Assembly (NCBI GenBank): GCA_002381185.1
Contig: DFOA01000003.1
Location: 12,732 to 76,731 of the forward strand
DNA from: Firmicutes bacterium UBA3553
GTDB taxonomy: Bacteria > Bacillota > Clostridia > Tissierellales > Sedimentibacteraceae
Reading direction: 5' to 3'
DNA length: 64,000 nucleotides
Shown one piece after another: positions 35,317 to 42,950 of this stretch. Position numbers and translations under genes: made by a program. Numbering within the stretch: position 1 is the stretch's first letter; the number at the start of each line of letters is the position of its first letter. Under the pieces are notes generated by a model. It did not search any database. It was not told the DNA's origin and saw only the letters and a program-made list of their open reading frames with translations.

Positions 35317-37299
35317 TTAAATTTCCTCCTTAATTATCTTGTTATATTTAGTTTTTTTAGCTAGGGGATTAAACGGCTCTCCTCCGCCTTCATAAAATTT
35401 TCCGAAAAACTCAACATATTGTAATCTTGCTGCATGCACAAATGCTCCCAGAGCATTGATGGCAAAGTTGAAAACATGACCTATTAACAGCACTGCAACA
35501 AACATCAATATACCAAAAATGTTTCTTCCTCCCATAGATCCAAGAATACTTACTACAGAAGAAACTACACCGGTTGCCAATCCTAATGCAAGCAATCTTG
35601 AATAAGAAAGTATATCACTCAAATAACTTGTGATGTTGTAAAGACTTAAAACGCCACTTATTAATTTATTGATAATTCCATTCTTTTCTCTTCCCTGAGT
35701 CAGTATTAACCCGATTGCAAAAATAATTGTCATCCATGTTCCTACTTGACCTGATCCGGGTATTATAGAATTTCCAAAAAGCATTAATGCAATTCCTATA
35801 ATAAACCCATACCAAAATCCTATGTCAAATACAGCATCCATGACTTTACCATCTCTTATAAGCATATGGGCTTTAATAGCCATACCGGCAAATAAGTGGA
35901 CAATACCGAATATGAATGAGAATACCAGTAATGTCATAGGTTCTTCCATTGGGTTAATCCAAAGAGGCTTGATGTTAAAATCTGAGTTAAATATAAGCTT
36001 AGCTCCAGCCGGAACCGCATCTCCAAACCAGCTTCCAAACATTACACCCCAAAATGCTGTGGAAATCCCGCAATAGAAAAACAACTTAATCATCTTTTGG
36101 ATCGTGCCTTCAAGCTTGAATTTTCTTAATACCGCAAAACACAATATTGACATAATTAAACCATATCCTACATCTGCAAGCATAAGTCCAAAAAATATGC
36201 AATAAAAAGGTGCCATAAACGGTGTCGGGTCAATGTTGGATGATGAAGGAAGACTATACAATTCCGTAATTGATTCAAATGGCTGAACCAATGAATTGTT
36301 GTCCATTAAAATAGGATATTCTTCATCTTCTTCAGGCTGTTTAACAACGTGCCAGCACTGATATTTATTTAAGACTTGCTCTATACTTTCTTTGCTGACT
36401 TCAGGAATCCAGCCTTCAATGTAAAAAGTGGTTTCAGTTCTAAGTATGTTGCTCAGTACTTTATTTTTATCTCTTTCGATAGATAAGTAATCATACAGAA
36501 CTTGAATCTCTTCCTTATGAGGAACCAATTCAGTTATTCTTTTTTCTATTGTTCCCTTTTTTTCTGATATTTCTTTCAGCTTATTTTCATACTGCACTAT
36601 GTTTTCAGCGGCAGTACCTTCCATGTCTTTAAAAGATGCGGTATTAAAGCCATATTGCTTCAAAACTTCATAAACATCTTCTTTTTCTTTAACCATGCAT
36701 ATTATATAAATATAATGCTGGTCTTTATCGCTGCTGACAGCATTAAGGTAAAATCTTTCGGTTTTTTGTTCCAGATCAGTTTTTAATTTTCCGACTTCAA
36801 CGATACTGGGAACAATACCTGTTATTATGCTTGCATATTTTGTTTCGCTTAATTCCAGTGGAATATCAAAGCCTGCCCAAGGTTTCAAGTTCATTATTGC
36901 TGCTTCAGTCTTATTTTCTTCAGAACTTAATTCATTTAATGATTTGTTTAATTCCAACACTCTAGTTACGTTTTCCTCTATATTGATACCATTTAAAACC
37001 TTATCATTAAACTCTTTAACGGTTATGTTCTTTCGAGTGCTGAATAACGGCTTCTTTGTACTGTCATATTTTTCAAGGCTCGAAAGTACTTCACTGATTT
37101 TGGATATTTTTGCATCATAGTTTAAGACTTCATTTTCATTGCCGTCTTTCTTCACATATGGCAGCCATTCAGGATCTGTTAATTTATCATCCTGTGAGCT
37201 GATTTCAACAACCCCCAAGTCCATAATGTCTCTTATAAGCAATGACTTTTCTCTGTTTAATCCCACAATGCTTATTTTGTTCATTTTAACTATTGCCAC
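35317..37299 (-). CDS. ntpI: V-type ATP synthase subunit I
   Basis: Stator membrane subunit of 660 residues: a cytoplasmic N-half with coiled coils (about 1-340) that docks the peripheral stalks, then a membrane half with about eight helices. Landmarks are FFGLMLADVGYGLIMSI, SYSRLLALGLATGVVSSV (the helix with the essential Arg) and a C-terminal ARLQYVEFFGKFYEGGGEPFNPL. GTG at 37299 has AAGG 5 bases upstream and overlaps the end of the upstream gene by 14 bases. Confidence 0.95.
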   Translation of the reverse strand: MAIVKMNKISIVGLNREKSLLIRDIMDLGVVEISSQDDKLTDPEWLPYVKKDGNENEVLNYDAKISKISEVLSSLEKYDSTKKPLFSTRKNITVKEFNDKVLNGINIEENVTRVLELNKSLNELSSEENKTEAAIMNLKPWAGFDIPLELSETKYASIITGIVPSIVEVGKLKTDLEQKTERFYLNAVSSDKDQHYIYIICMVKEKEDVYEVLKQYGFNTASFKDMEGTAAENIVQYENKLKEISEKKGTIEKRITELVPHKEEIQVLYDYLSIERDKNKVLSNILRTETTFYIEGWIPEVSKESIEQVLNKYQCWHVVKQPEEDEEYPILMDNNSLVQPFESITELYSLPSSSNIDPTPFMAPFYCIFFGLMLADVGYGLIMSILCFAVLRKFKLEGTIQKMIKLFFYCGISTAFWGVMFGSWFGDAVPAGAKLIFNSDFNIKPLWINPMEEPMTLLVFSFIFGIVHLFAGMAIKAHMLIRDGKVMDAVFDIGFWYGFIIGIALMLFGNSIIPGSGQVGTWMTIIFAIGLILTQGREKNGIINKLISGVLSLYNITSYLSDILSYSRLLALGLATGVVSSVVSILGSMGGRNIFGILMFVAVLLIGHVFNFAINALGAFVHAARLQYVEFFGKFYEGGGEPFNPLAKKTKYNKIIKEEI

Positions 37300-37612
37300 T
37301 GGCCTTCACTATCCTTTCCAGTATTATGGTCGCTGCAGTTTCCATATTTTTATCTGCCTTATTTAAAATGCTTTCACATTCTTTACCGGCTTTATTTATT
37401 ATGTCATCATATAATTTCTGACCTTCAGACTCTGCATTTTTTAAAACATCGGAGCTTGTAGAATCAGCAGCTTTGCGGGCTTCATCTATGATTTCCTGAG
37501 CTTTTGCATTAGCATTGGTAATAATTTGTTTAGCTTGATGTGCGGCTTCTTTTTTTATTACTTCAGCCTTTTCTTCTGCCTCCTTTATTACCTTGATAAC
37601 CTCAATTGACAC
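37286..37612 (-). CDS. V-type ATP synthase subunit H-like coiled-coil protein
   Basis: First gene of the operon, 108 residues, almost entirely a charged helix (EAEEKAEVIKKEAAHQAKQI and similar heptads). This is the place and character of the small peripheral-stalk subunit (AhaH/NtpF/G type) that forms a heterodimeric stalk with subunit E. GTG start with a GGTGG site upstream. It overlaps subunit I. Low-complexity coiled coils make the exact name uncertain; context decides. Confidence 0.85.
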   Translation of the reverse strand: MSIEVIKVIKEAEEKAEVIKKEAAHQAKQIITNANAKAQEIIDEARKAADSTSSDVLKNAESEGQKLYDDIINKAGKECESILNKADKNMETAATIILERIVKASGNS

Positions 37613-37671
37613 TTTACCACCGCCTCTGTTTAATAATTTTTTAAATTTTAAAAATTCTTGCCCATGCTACT

Positions 37672-37700
37672 ACTATAATTGCCAAAATAAAAATTGTCAA
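37672..37700 (-). promoter_or_regulatory. Sigma-A promoter of the V-type ATPase operon
   Basis: On the minus strand TTGACA (37695-37700), 17 bases, TATAGT (37672-37677), about 60 bases before the first gene. Confidence 0.8.
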
Positions 37701-37808
37701 TACGATAAAATTATTTTTGGAAATCAATTGCCTGTTTATTAAGAAAGAAAAACAATCACGATTTCCTTATTTTATACGAATTTTAAAATTTTATTATTAA
37801 ATTACTAA

Positions 37809-37891
37809 AATTATAATTAAATTTTTAATTATAATCCGTAACATATGTTACTGTCTTAAAAGTATTTAATTTTTTTAACATTTCTGTTAAA
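37809..37891. other. AT-rich gap with several dyads between fab and V-ATPase operons
   Basis: The 402-base gap 37613-38014 holds the V-ATPase promoter, the fab terminator and three dyads: ATTATAATTAA with its complement (about 37809-37836), the perfect 14-mer GTAACATATGTTAC (37838-37851), and TTTAACA-TTTC-TGTTAAA (37874-37891). The last two share the half-site TAACA and lie 140-190 bases upstream of the V-ATPase -35. They may be regulator sites. No gene is visible. Confidence 0.4.
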
Positions 37892-37943
37892 TTTTTAACA
37901 TAAGTTTGTATAATGCATTTTTTTATAACATTTCCAAAGCAAA

Positions 37944-37983
37944 ATAAAGTATATCACAATAATTTAATTGTAACATACTTTAT
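37944..37983 (-). terminator. Probable terminator of the fab operon
   Basis: ATAAAGTAT and ATACTTTAT form a 9-bp outer stem with an inner CAAT/ATTG pairing, about 30 bases after the fabZ stop and followed on the minus strand by TTTTGC. Low GC makes it moderate. Confidence 0.5.
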
Positions 37984-38014
37984 TTATTTTTTAAATGATT
38001 AATTTATATTTCCC

Positions 38015-38440
38015 TTATTCAACAGCAAAAATCAGCTCTGCTTCGGCCGCAATTTCGTCATCCACAAATGCTGCTGCGCTTCCGATGCCAAAACCGCCTT
38101 TTAATTTTGTTATATTAGTAACGAGCCTTAAAGTATCTCCCGGACATACCTTCTTTTTAAATTTGGCACTTTTAATTCCGCCAAAATAAACTGTCTTGCT
38201 TTTAAATTTTTCAAGTGACAAAATAGCTACTGCTCCTGTCTGAGCCAGAGCTTCTATAATTAAAACCCCCGGCATAACCGGGTTTTCCGGGAAATGCCCC
38301 TGGAAAAACTGTTCGTTAAATGTCACGTTCTTTATTCCTACAGCCATTTCTCCTTCTTTAAGCTCAACAATTTTATCTATTAAAAGCATGGGATATCTGT
38401 GAGGTATTATTTTTTGAATATCACTTGAATTATAAATCAT
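38015..38440 (-). CDS. fabZ: 3-hydroxyacyl-ACP dehydratase FabZ
   Basis: Hot-dog-fold dehydratase of 141 residues removing water from 3-hydroxyacyl-ACP in fatty-acid elongation. IIPHRYPMLLIDKIVEL and the active-site GHFPENPVMPGVLIIEALAQTGA (catalytic His and Glu) are intact. GAGGAG lies before ATG. Last gene of the fab operon. No fabA or fabM is present, so the route to unsaturated fatty acids is not visible here. Confidence 0.97.
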   Translation of the reverse strand: MIYNSSDIQKIIPHRYPMLLIDKIVELKEGEMAVGIKNVTFNEQFFQGHFPENPVMPGVLIIEALAQTGAVAILSLEKFKSKTVYFGGIKSAKFKKKVCPGDTLRLVTNITKLKGGFGIGSAAAFVDDEIAAEAELIFAVE

Positions 38441-38450
38441 AATAACTCCT

Positions 38451-39683
38451 CTATCTGTACTTTTTTAACACCAATGTAGCGTTATGTCCGCCAAATCCAA
38501 ATGCATTTGACAAAGCATAATTAAATTCTTTTGAAATACCTTCATTTGGAACAAAGTTCAATCCCAATTCAGGGTCTGTTACCAGGTGGTTAATTGTTGC
38601 CGGAATGTATGAATCCTGTAATGCTTTTGCACACACTATTGCCTCTACTGCGCCAGCAGCACCCAGTAAGTGTCCTGTCATTGATTTTGTCGAGCTTATA
38701 GGAACTTCTGTGGCATATTCCTTAAAAATGTTTTTAATTGCTTGTGTTTCATATTTATCATTGTACTTTGTGCTTGTTCCGTGAGCATTAATATATCCGA
38801 TATCCTCCGGCCTAATACCTGCATCTTCTATGGCATAAAGCATAGAATTAGATTGTCCTTCAGAACTTTCATCCGGAGAAGTCATGTGGTATGCGTCACA
38901 GGTAGCTCCATATCCTACTATTTCAGCATATATCTTTGCTCCCCTTTTAACTGCATGTTCATAATCTTCAAGAACCATTACGCCTGATCCTTCTCCCATT
39001 ACAAATCCATGTCTTTCCTGGTCGAAAGGTATTGATGCCCTGTTTACGTCTGTGGTTGTTGACAGTGTAGTCAGTGCTGCGAAGCCTGCTATAGAACATG
39101 GAGTTATGGCAGCTTCCGAACCTCCGGCCAGCATAACATCGCATATTCCGTCCTGGATTCTCTTGTATGACTCACCTATGGCATTAGCCCCTGTTGCACA
39201 AGCAGTAACTGTAGAATAGTTAATGGCTTTGGCCTGGTATTTAATTGCTATTAACCCTGATGCCATATTTGAAAGCATCATCGGAATAAAAAATGTTGAT
39301 ACCTTACCTGGTCCCTTAGTAAGAAGCTTTTCATGCTCAGCCTCTATTGTGTGAATTCCGCCTACTGCGCTTCCTACCACACATCCAAATCTATGGCTGT
39401 CTACCTTTTCAGTATCAAGTCCTGAATCTTTAACCGCAATATCAGCCGCAGCCAATGCAAATTGGCTGTATCTGTCCATTCTTTTAGCTTCTTTTTTTTC
39501 TATATATAATGTTGGATCAAAATCCTTTATTTCTGCTGCTAATTTTACGTTAAAATCAGTTGTGTCAAATGATTCAATAGGACTGATTCCGCATTCTCCT
39601 TTTTTTATACCTTCCCAAAATTCAGCACCTGTGCCTATTGGGCTTACAACACCTATACCGGTTATTACAACTCTTCTTTTCAT
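38451..39683 (-). CDS. fabF: 3-oxoacyl-ACP synthase II
   Basis: Elongating condensing enzyme of 410 residues. MKRRVVITGIGVVSPIGTG begins the thiolase fold; the nucleophile is in TVTACATGANAIGES, the two histidines in NAHGTSTKYND and TKSMTGHLLGAAGAVEA, and the C-terminus is NAFGFGGHNATLVLKK. GGAGG lies 6 bases before ATG 39683; an upstream in-frame start at 39701 would run into the intergenic repeat and is rejected. fabZ follows after 10 bases. Confidence 0.97.
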   Translation of the reverse strand: MKRRVVITGIGVVSPIGTGAEFWEGIKKGECGISPIESFDTTDFNVKLAAEIKDFDPTLYIEKKEAKRMDRYSQFALAAADIAVKDSGLDTEKVDSHRFGCVVGSAVGGIHTIEAEHEKLLTKGPGKVSTFFIPMMLSNMASGLIAIKYQAKAINYSTVTACATGANAIGESYKRIQDGICDVMLAGGSEAAITPCSIAGFAALTTLSTTTDVNRASIPFDQERHGFVMGEGSGVMVLEDYEHAVKRGAKIYAEIVGYGATCDAYHMTSPDESSEGQSNSMLYAIEDAGIRPEDIGYINAHGTSTKYNDKYETQAIKNIFKEYATEVPISSTKSMTGHLLGAAGAVEAIVCAKALQDSYIPATINHLVTDPELGLNFVPNEGISKEFNYALSNAFGFGGHNATLVLKKYR

Positions 39684-39698
39684 AAATCCTCCGTTTAA

Positions 39699-39782
39699 CA
39701 ATTGATTGGCAATAGATTAGCAATTGATGAGCAATAGATTACCAATTGCCAATCCATTGCTTCTACATCAATCCATCCATTG
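39699..39782. repeat. 11-bp-period intergenic repeat, copy A
   Basis: Tandem 11-base units fill the gap between fabG and fabF: CAATTGATTGG, CAATAGATTAG, CAATTGATGAG, CAATAGATTAC, CAATTGCCAAT, then CCATTGCTTCT and CATCAATCCATCCATTG. The left units read CAATTGATTRG and the right ones its complement, so the whole can fold as a long imperfect hairpin (for example ATTGGCAAT with ATTGCCAAT). Related copies lie at 44089, 45620 and 47255. Confidence 0.75.
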
Positions 39783-39785
39783 TCC

Positions 39786-40517
39786 TTACATATAGTACCC
39801 GCCGTTAACTGACAGCACCTGTCCGGTTATATATGACGCCTTATCAGAAATTAAAAACTCTGCCGCATCAGCAATGTCGCTCGGCTGTCCCAGTCTTTGC
39901 AAGGGAATATTCTTCATCATCTCAGCCTTTATATTTTCAGGAATTTTATCTGTCATTTCAGTTTGAATAAATCCGGGCGCTATGGCATTTACAAGAATAT
40001 TTTTCTTTCCAAGCTCTCTTGCCATGGATTTAGTCATACCGATTACCCCTGCCTTTGATGCAGAATAATTTACCTGTCCTGCATTTCCTGCAAGGCCTAC
40101 CACTGATGATATATTTATAATTCTTCCATATTTTTGTTTTAACATTCTCTTTGCAATATGTTTGCAGCAATTGAACGTTCCTTTTAAGTTTGTATCAATT
40201 ACCATGTCAAATTCTTCTTCGCTCATAAGAGGAAGAAGATTATCTTTTGTAATGCCTGCGTTGTTAACCAGGACATCTACTGCTCCAAACCTTTCGTATG
40301 CTTCATCTATAAGTTTCTTAGAATCTTCATAGCTTGATATATCGCATTGAACTATTACATTCTCAGTTTCCTTGTTGGTAAAGCTATCTATTAATTCTTC
40401 CATTGAAACCGTGCTGCTTCTGTAATTCAAAACAAGGTTGTAACCAAGCTCATTTAACCTTGAAGCTATAACTGCTCCAATGCCTTTTGAAGCTCCTGTT
40501 ATTATTGCAGTCTTCAT
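39786..40517 (-). CDS. fabG: 3-oxoacyl-ACP reductase
   Basis: Short-chain dehydrogenase of 243 residues using NADPH to reduce 3-oxoacyl-ACP. It shows the TGASKGIGAVIA cofactor loop, NNAG, the catalytic Ser (INISSVVG) and YSASKAGVIGMTKSMARE. The C-terminus ITGQVLSVNGGYYM is standard. ATG at 40517 has AAGGGGA upstream; the earlier in-frame start at 40535 lacks a separate site. Member of the fab operon; copy A of the 11-bp repeat follows directly. Confidence 0.96.
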   Translation of the reverse strand: MKTAIITGASKGIGAVIASRLNELGYNLVLNYRSSTVSMEELIDSFTNKETENVIVQCDISSYEDSKKLIDEAYERFGAVDVLVNNAGITKDNLLPLMSEEEFDMVIDTNLKGTFNCCKHIAKRMLKQKYGRIINISSVVGLAGNAGQVNYSASKAGVIGMTKSMARELGKKNILVNAIAPGFIQTEMTDKIPENIKAEMMKNIPLQRLGQPSDIADAAEFLISDKASYITGQVLSVNGGYYM

Positions 40518-40563
40518 AATTCCCCTTTCCAGCAATCGCTATTTAAATTTTTATGTCTGGCAG

Positions 40564-41505
40564 TTAAGCGTATGACATTTGAAGGTACGTCTCCAAAGAT
40601 GAAATGCTGTCTATATTTACCGCTTTAACGTTTTTATCTATTTTCTTTATGAAGCTCGATAATGATTTTCCAGGTCCTATTTCTACAAATGTATTTACTC
40701 CATCTGCTATCATTTTTCTTACGCATGCTTCCCATCTTACCGGATTATAAACCTGCTTTTCAAGCTTATCAGCTATAACCAAATCATCATGGTAATATTC
40801 CGTATCCACATTTGATATTACATTGCAGGATGGCTTTTTAAATTTTATTTTTTCCAGGTCTTCCTTAAGTCTTGTTCCTGCTGATTTAAGCATTGATGTA
40901 TGGAATGGGGCGCTTACCTGAAGCTTAACTGCTTTTCTTATATTAAACTCGGCAGTTTTCTGCAATGCATTTTCAATAGCTTCTTTTTTACCGCCAACAA
41001 CTATTTGACCGGGACAGTTAAAGTTTGCCGGTTCAAGCAACCCAAATCTCTCCGTTATATCCTTACAGAAACGGATTGCATCATCGTCTGTACATCCCAT
41101 CAATGCAAGCATGCCGCCTTCTCCTACGGGAACGGCGTTCTGCATATAATTCCCCCTGTTGTAAACAAGTTTTACTGCAGTTTCGAAATCCATAGCATCG
41201 GCAGCTGTCAACGCTGAATATTCCCCAAGGCTCAATCCTCCCATAACAACAGAATCCATATTGGAATTTTTCCTCAGAACACTGTAAATTGCCATACATA
41301 CGGTCAATAAAGCCGGCTGCGTTATTTTAGTAATACTTAAGTCTTCATCCGGTCCTTCAAAGCACAGTCTTGTTATATCAAAACCCAGTGCCTCGTTTGC
41401 TTTTTGAAATATTTCCTTACTTTCTTTAAAGTTTTCGTAAAAGTCCTTTCCCATGCCTGCATACTGCGCGCCTTGTCCGGGAAATACAAAAGCAGTTTTA
41501 TTCAT
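40564..41505 (-). CDS. fabD: Malonyl-CoA:ACP transacylase
   Basis: Loads malonyl groups onto ACP. 313 residues. FVFPGQGAQYAGMGKDFYE is the N-terminal signature, GGLSLGEYSALTAADA carries the nucleophilic Ser, and APFHTSMLKSAG the catalytic His. Its start overlaps the fabK end by 8 bases, so translation is coupled. AGGAGG precedes ATG. Confidence 0.96.
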   Translation of the reverse strand: MNKTAFVFPGQGAQYAGMGKDFYENFKESKEIFQKANEALGFDITRLCFEGPDEDLSITKITQPALLTVCMAIYSVLRKNSNMDSVVMGGLSLGEYSALTAADAMDFETAVKLVYNRGNYMQNAVPVGEGGMLALMGCTDDDAIRFCKDITERFGLLEPANFNCPGQIVVGGKKEAIENALQKTAEFNIRKAVKLQVSAPFHTSMLKSAGTRLKEDLEKIKFKKPSCNVISNVDTEYYHDDLVIADKLEKQVYNPVRWEACVRKMIADGVNTFVEIGPGKSLSSFIKKIDKNVKAVNIDSISSLETYLQMSYA

Positions 41506-42457
41506 TTTTGCCTCCTGATATAAATGAACTTAAACTTTTCATAATTTTTTCCGCTTCCTCAAACATTTCAGTTATTATTTCTTCACAGCTCTGCTCTTTA
41601 TTTACTAAGCCTGCAATTTGTCCTGACATGACAGAGCCGTAATCTACGTCTCCCTCCACTGCTGCCTTGTAAAGTCTTCCTCTTCCCATCTGTTCCATTT
41701 CTTCAACAGTGGCATTATTTTTTTCTAATTCTTTAAATTGTGTTACTAATTTATTTTTCAATACTCTTACTGGATGGCCTGTTTTTCTTCCTGTAACTGC
41801 AGTATCGGTGTCATTTGCCTTTTTAACTTTATTCTTGTAATTTTGATGAACGCTGCATTCCTTAGCCAAAAGGAATCTTGTTCCAACTTGGACACCTTGT
41901 GCACCAAGACTCATAACAGCGGCTATTCCTCTTCCATCGCCTATTCCGCCTGCCGCAATAACCGGAATATTTACAGCGTCAACCACCTGAGGAGTAAGGC
42001 ACATAGTTGTTATTTCTCCTACGTGACCTCCTGATTCTGTACCTTCACATATGACAGCATCCGCTCCCACCTTTTCTAAATGCTTTGCAAAAGCAACCGA
42101 AGGGACAACCGGAATAACCTTAGCTCCTGCTTCCTTCCACAGTTTCATGAACTTTCCCGGATTGCCTGCTCCTGTAATAATAACCGGTACCTTTTCTTCT
42201 ATTAATAAATTGCCTACTTCTTCTGCATATGGGCTTAAAAGCATAACATTTACACCAAAAGGTTTATTGGTCAGTTCTTTAATTTTTTTGATTTCTTTTT
42301 TCAGATCGGCCGCTGTATTGTTACCTGCTGCTATTACGCCGAGGCCCCCTGCTTCTGAAACTGCAGCAGCCAGTCCGGCATCTGATATTTGAGCCATTCC
42401 GCCCTGAAATATCGGATACTTAATATTTAAAAGGCTGCATATATTTGTACTTATCAT
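41498..42457 (-). CDS. fabK: Enoyl-ACP reductase FabK (FMN-dependent)
   Basis: Performs the last reduction of the elongation cycle. 319 residues, same superfamily as nitronate monooxygenases. YPIFQGGMAQISDAGLAAAVSEAGGLGVI, CEGTESGGHVGEITTM (with the catalytic/FMN His) and AAGGIGDGRGIAAVMSLGAQGVQVGTRF identify FabK. The location in the fab operon confirms the role. FabK replaces FabI and confers triclosan indifference in other species. AAGGAG precedes ATG. Confidence 0.95.
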   Translation of the reverse strand: MISTNICSLLNIKYPIFQGGMAQISDAGLAAAVSEAGGLGVIAAGNNTAADLKKEIKKIKELTNKPFGVNVMLLSPYAEEVGNLLIEEKVPVIITGAGNPGKFMKLWKEAGAKVIPVVPSVAFAKHLEKVGADAVICEGTESGGHVGEITTMCLTPQVVDAVNIPVIAAGGIGDGRGIAAVMSLGAQGVQVGTRFLLAKECSVHQNYKNKVKKANDTDTAVTGRKTGHPVRVLKNKLVTQFKELEKNNATVEEMEQMGRGRLYKAAVEGDVDYGSVMSGQIAGLVNKEQSCEEIITEMFEEAEKIMKSLSSFISGGKNE

Positions 42458-42500
42458 ATAGTCTCCTTTATGTATAAAGAATTTTCGTCATCATATGAGA

Positions 42501-42522
42501 AAACGCCCATCAGGCGTTTTTT
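42501..42522 (-). terminator. Intra-operon terminator between acpP and fabK
   Basis: On the minus strand AAACGCC, loop TGAT, GGGCGTTTTC: a short GC stem with a T run, just past the acpP stop. It should stop part of the transcripts and give more acpP than downstream mRNA. Confidence 0.7.
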
Positions 42523-42530
42523 TACTCCGT

Positions 42531-42764
42531 TTAATTTGTTTGTTTGTTGGTAATGTACTCTACAATGTCATTAACTGTAACTAGTTTGCTATAATCGTCT
42601 TCTTCGATTGTTACGTCAAGTTCATCTTCAATTTTGCTGATTAATTCGAATAAATCCAATGAATCTGCACCCAGATCATCCTTAATTTTACTTTCTAGCT
42701 TTATATTCTCTTCTTCTACATCCAATTCTTCAACTAAAATTTCTTTAACTTTTTCTAAAACCAT
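42531..42764 (-). CDS. acpP: Acyl carrier protein
   Basis: Carries growing acyl chains on a 4'-phosphopantetheine arm. 77 residues, strongly acidic, with the attachment serine in DDLGADSLDLFELISKIED. ATG at 42764 has GGAGGG 6 bases upstream; an earlier in-frame start at 42776 contains this site and is rejected. First gene of the fab operon, with promoter and operator at 42839-42879 and an attenuating terminator behind it. Confidence 0.97.
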   Translation of the reverse strand: MVLEKVKEILVEELDVEEENIKLESKIKDDLGADSLDLFELISKIEDELDVTIEEDDYSKLVTVNDIVEYITNKQTN

Positions 42765-42838
42765 TGTGCCCTCCAAATTAATTTAATTATTTTAAATGTC
42801 TATTATTTTGATTTCATCATTTATTCAATATCTAATAT

Positions 42839-42851
42839 TTTGATATTCGAA
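42839..42851. promoter_or_regulatory. FabT/FabR-like operator at the fab operon promoter
   Basis: TTTGATATTCGAA, a 5-bp dyad around TAT with one mismatch, overlaps the edge of the -10 box exactly as the perfect copy does at 28887-28899. The next 20 bases downstream also align between the two promoters. No regulator gene lies in the window. Confidence 0.55.
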
Positions 42852-42879
42852 GTATATAATAAAAATACTCCTTTGTCAA
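42851..42879 (-). promoter_or_regulatory. Sigma-A promoter of the fab operon
   Basis: On the minus strand TTGACA (42874-42879), 17 bases, TATACT (42851-42856). The leader to acpP is about 80 bases and AT-rich. Confidence 0.82.
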
Positions 42880-42919
42880 TATATTTTTTGATACTTATTA
42901 TACAATTAAAAATTCACTT

Positions 42920-42947
42920 GCAAAAAGCCTGTCGAAAAGACAGGCTT
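42920..42947 (-). terminator. Terminator after wecB
   Basis: On the minus strand AAAGCCTGTC, loop TTTTC, GACAGGCTTTTTG, immediately after the wecB stop. Confidence 0.88.
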
Positions 42948-42950
42948 TTA

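Noticed and set aside
39699..39782. Could the 11-base units be a CRISPR array?
   Set aside because: Units are contiguous and 11 bases long with no spacers, arms are inverted, and there are no cas genes.
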